A DNA stretch of 17,747 bases from JBCBJZ01 sp038522635 (GTDB lineage: Bacteria; Pseudomonadota; Alphaproteobacteria; Rhizobiales; Hyphomicrobiaceae): positions 1 through 17,747 of the forward strand of contig JBCBJZ010000069.1 in the NCBI GenBank assembly GCA_038522635.1, in the 5' to 3' direction. Below are positions 15,349-17,747 of this stretch, one piece after another (positions within the stretch are counted from its first letter, which is position 1; each line of letters opens with the position of its first letter). Under the pieces are notes generated by a model. The model worked only from the letters and a program-made list of their open reading frames with translations. It was not told the origin of the DNA and made no database searches. A program made the translations under genes and the position numbers.

Positions 15349-17747
15349 TCAAGCCTGTCCGTAGCCGCCCCCGCCAGGCGTTTCCATGATCAGCACGTCG
15401 CCGGCGGCCATCTCGGTCTCATCGTTGCCGGCCAACTCGTCGATTCGGCCATCGGTGCGACGCGCCGCGTTGCGCCCGACTTTGCCAGGCGTGCCGCCGG
15501 CCACGCCGAACGGCGGCACGATCCGATGCGACGTCAACAGCGTCACCGTGGCCGGCTCCAAAAAGCGCAACTCCCGATAGGAGCCATCGCCGCCTCGATG
15601 GCGGCCTGCACCACCTGAACCGCGGCGGATGGCGAAAGTCTCGGTGCGCACCGGAAAGCGCCATTCCAGCACTTCGGGGTCGGTCAGCCGGGTGTTCGTC
15701 ATGTGAGAGTGGATCGCGCTGGTGCCATCGAAATCAGGACCGGCGCCGGTGCCCCCGCAGATCGTCTCGTAGTTTTGGAACCGCTCGTTCCCCCACACGA
15801 AGTTGTTCATGGTCGCCTGGCTGCCCGCGATGACGCCAAGCGCTCCGAACAGAGCGTTGGTGATCGCCTGGCTGACCTCCGTGTTGCCGGCGATCACAGC
15901 GGCTGGATAACGCGGGTTGATCATGGAGCCTTCCGGCGCGATCAGCTTGAGCGGCTTCATGCAACCTTCGTTGAGCGGGATGTCCGCGTTCACGAGCGTG
16001 CGAAAGACGTAGATGACGGCGGCATTGCAGACCGCGCGCGGCGCATTGTAGTTGCCCGCGCCCTGCGCAGAAGTTCCCGTGAAGTCGATCGTCGCTTCGC
16101 GGGCGTCCCGGTCGACGCTGACGCGCACTTCGATGCGTTGGCCCTCGTCCATCGGATAGATGAAATGTCCATCGGCGAGGCGGTCGAGCACGCGGCGCAC
16201 CGAAGCTTCGGCGTTGTCCTGGACGTGGCGCATGTAGGCCTGAACGACGTCGAGCCCGAAGTGCGTGACCATCTTGCGCACCTCGCGCGCGCCGGTTTCG
16301 TTGGCCGCGATCTGGGCTGCAAGGTCGGCCATGTTGTCGTCGATGTTGCGGCACGGGTAGCGGCCTGAGGCGAGCAAGGCGCGGGTTTCGGCTTCGCGCA
16401 GGCGTCCCGCATCGACGATCTTGAAATTGTCGATGACCACGCCTTCGTCTTCGATGTGCGTGCTGTCGGGGGGCGCTGAACCGGGCGTCCGCCCGCCGAT
16501 ATCCGCGTGATGGCCACGCGAGCCTACGTAGAACAGCACCTCGCTGCCATCGCTGTCGAACACCGGGGTGATGACGGTGACATCCGGCAAGTGGGTGCCG
16601 CCGTTGTAGGGGTTGTTCAGCATGTAGGCGTCACCCGGCCGCATGGATTGGGCGTTCAGGCGGCGGATCGTTTTGACCGATTCCCCCATCGACCCCAGAT
16701 GCACAGGCACGTGCGGTGCGTTGGCGACCAGGTTGCCGTCAGGGTCAAACAGCGCGCAGGAGAAGTCGAGACGCTCCTTGATGTTGACCGAGTAGGCGGT
16801 GTTGGCGAGCGTGATCCCCATCTGGTCGGCAATCGACATGAAGAGGTTGTTGAAGACTTCAAGCATGATCGGGTCAGCTGCGGTGCTCACGCGTTCGCTG
16901 CCGATTGCCGCGACCCGTTCGACGATCAGATGGCCGAAGTGATTAAGGTGAGCTTCCCAGCCCGGTTCGATGACGTTGGTGCCGGTCGCCTCGGTGATGA
17001 TGGCTGGGCCGCGGACGCGTTGCGTCGCATGCAGCGCCTGGCGGTTGAAGAGCGGCGCATCGTGCCAGGCTCCCGCGGTGTAGACGCGCACATGCTCAAG
17101 GGGGCTCGCCTCGTTGTTTGCGCCTGAAGGCGCGCTGGACCCTTGGGCATCTTCGTTCGCGCGGGCCACTTCGCCGACCGCTTCCAGCGACACGGCCTCC
17201 ACCACGAGCGCACGCCCGCTCGCCTCAAACCCGTAGCGTGCCCGGTGCTCGGCGGCGAAGGCCTCGCGCATCGCTTCAGCGCTACCGGCGGGAACGATGA
17301 GCGCAAGTTGCGAGCCTTCGTACCGCAAATGCGCGCGGGCGATGATCGTGATCGCGGCCGCATCGACACCTTGGGCTGCAACCTCCGCACGGGCCTGCGC
17401 TTCAAGATCACCGAGCGTGCGCGTGATCGTTAGCGTGGCGTCCTGCAGCGGCAACTCGATCTGCTGTTCACGCAGCGCGCGGATGTCGGCAAGACCCATC
17501 CCGTAGGCCGACAAAACACCGGCCAGCGGATGCAGCATGATCCGTTTCATGCCCAGCGCATCAGCGACGAGGCAAGCGTGCTGACCTCCCGCCCCGCCGA
17601 AGCTGTTCAACGTGTAGCCCGTCACGTCGTAGCCGCGCTGCACGGAGATCTTCTTGATGGCGTTGGCCATGCAAGCCCAAAAGGAAGGGCCGTCGCACGT
17701 TGCGGCGCAGGCGGTCGCTGTAACGGCACGCGACGCCCCCAAAACCC
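15349..17747 (-). CDS. 5-oxoprolinase / hydantoinase (fused HyuA C-terminal part and HyuB), cut by window edge
   Basis: About 798 residues are visible of a protein expected to be near 1200; the N-terminal part lies beyond the right edge. The family includes ATP-dependent 5-oxoprolinase (5-oxoproline to L-glutamate), hydantoinase and acetone carboxylase. The HyuA end is recognisable from MANAIKKISVQRGYD, NSFGGAGGQHACLVADALGM and HPLAGVLSAYGMGLAD to about residue 275. The HyuB half starts at DPIMLEVFNNLFMSIADQMG, continues with KERLDFSCALFD, NAPHVPVHLGSM, NNPYNGGTHLPDV and GSRGHHADIGG, and ends in METPGGGGYGQA. The single-chain A-B fusion favours 5-oxoprolinase over two-subunit hydantoinase, but substrate remains uncertain. 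Bases 17673-17747 upstream of MANAIK read as an Ala/Cys-rich stretch not matching the family's usual sequence. The gene is convergent with the BCCT gene. Confidence 0.9.
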   Translation of the reverse strand, partial: VLGASRAVTATACAATCDGPSFWACMANAIKKISVQRGYDVTGYTLNSFGGAGGQHACLVADALGMKRIMLHPLAGVLSAYGMGLADIRALREQQIELPLQDATLTITRTLGDLEAQARAEVAAQGVDAAAITIIARAHLRYEGSQLALIVPAGSAEAMREAFAAEHRARYGFEASGRALVVEAVSLEAVGEVARANEDAQGSSAPSGANNEASPLEHVRVYTAGAWHDAPLFNRQALHATQRVRGPAIITEATGTNVIEPGWEAHLNHFGHLIVERVAAIGSERVSTAADPIMLEVFNNLFMSIADQMGITLANTAYSVNIKERLDFSCALFDPDGNLVANAPHVPVHLGSMGESVKTIRRLNAQSMRPGDAYMLNNPYNGGTHLPDVTVITPVFDSDGSEVLFYVGSRGHHADIGGRTPGSAPPDSTHIEDEGVVIDNFKIVDAGRLREAETRALLASGRYPCRNIDDNMADLAAQIAANETGAREVRKMVTHFGLDVVQAYMRHVQDNAEASVRRVLDRLADGHFIYPMDEGQRIEVRVSVDRDAREATIDFTGTSAQGAGNYNAPRAVCNAAVIYVFRTLVNADIPLNEGCMKPLKLIAPEGSMINPRYPAAVIAGNTEVSQAITNALFGALGVIAGSQATMNNFVWGNERFQNYETICGGTGAGPDFDGTSAIHSHMTNTRLTDPEVLEWRFPVRTETFAIRRGSGGAGRHRGGDGSYRELRFLEPATVTLLTSHRIVPPFGVAGGTPGKVGRNAARRTDGRIDELAGNDETEMAAGDVLIMETPGGGGYGQA

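Overview
The window is GC-rich, densely coding DNA (few gaps over 250 bases) with the look of an alphaproteobacterium, probably Hyphomicrobiales (Rhizobiales). The main pointers are a Tat-exported right-handed repeat protein of the TIGR03808 type (a family I associate with that order), a PhoX-type phosphatase, a patatin with a cyclic-nucleotide-binding domain, MeaB and a BCCT carrier. No rRNA, tRNA, CRISPR array, transposase or phage gene was seen. The assignment rests on protein recognition only, with no database search.

Layout. Bases 1-1290: palindromic repeats, then an M20 carboxypeptidase-like gene on the minus strand. Bases 1437-6252: three more minus-strand genes, a small Gly/Ala-rich protein with helical ends, a cNMP-binding/patatin phospholipase, and a secreted DUF900-type alpha/beta hydrolase. 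Bases 6422-9579: three plus-strand genes, a DMT/EamA exporter, the MeaB GTPase, and a pyroglutamyl-peptidase I homologue whose ATG overlaps the meaB stop. Bases 9607-11637: a minus-strand Tat-exported PhoX phosphatase, divergent from a second Tat substrate (11899-13410). Bases 13618-15204: a plus-strand BCCT transporter with a clear intrinsic terminator. Bases 15349-17747: the C-terminal two thirds of a fused HyuA/HyuB-type 5-oxoprolinase/hydantoinase on the minus strand, cut by the window edge.

Functional threads. Pyroglutamyl peptidase would release 5-oxoproline from peptides and the oxoprolinase would open it to glutamate, so the two could form a peptide-salvage route, possibly joined by the M20 amidase; this is inference because they are not in one operon. 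The phosphatase and the beta-helix protein are both predicted to leave the cell folded through Tat and share one divergent intergenic region that holds a possible Pho-box-like element.

The most distinctive structure is a family of modular intergenic hairpins at three loci (31-112, 4019-4123, 7523-7581). Conserved arms (GCTCATC and GATGAGC) and linker recur, and one copy lacks exactly 14 bases of the central core. I found no clear defence system or other plainly novel multi-gene system.
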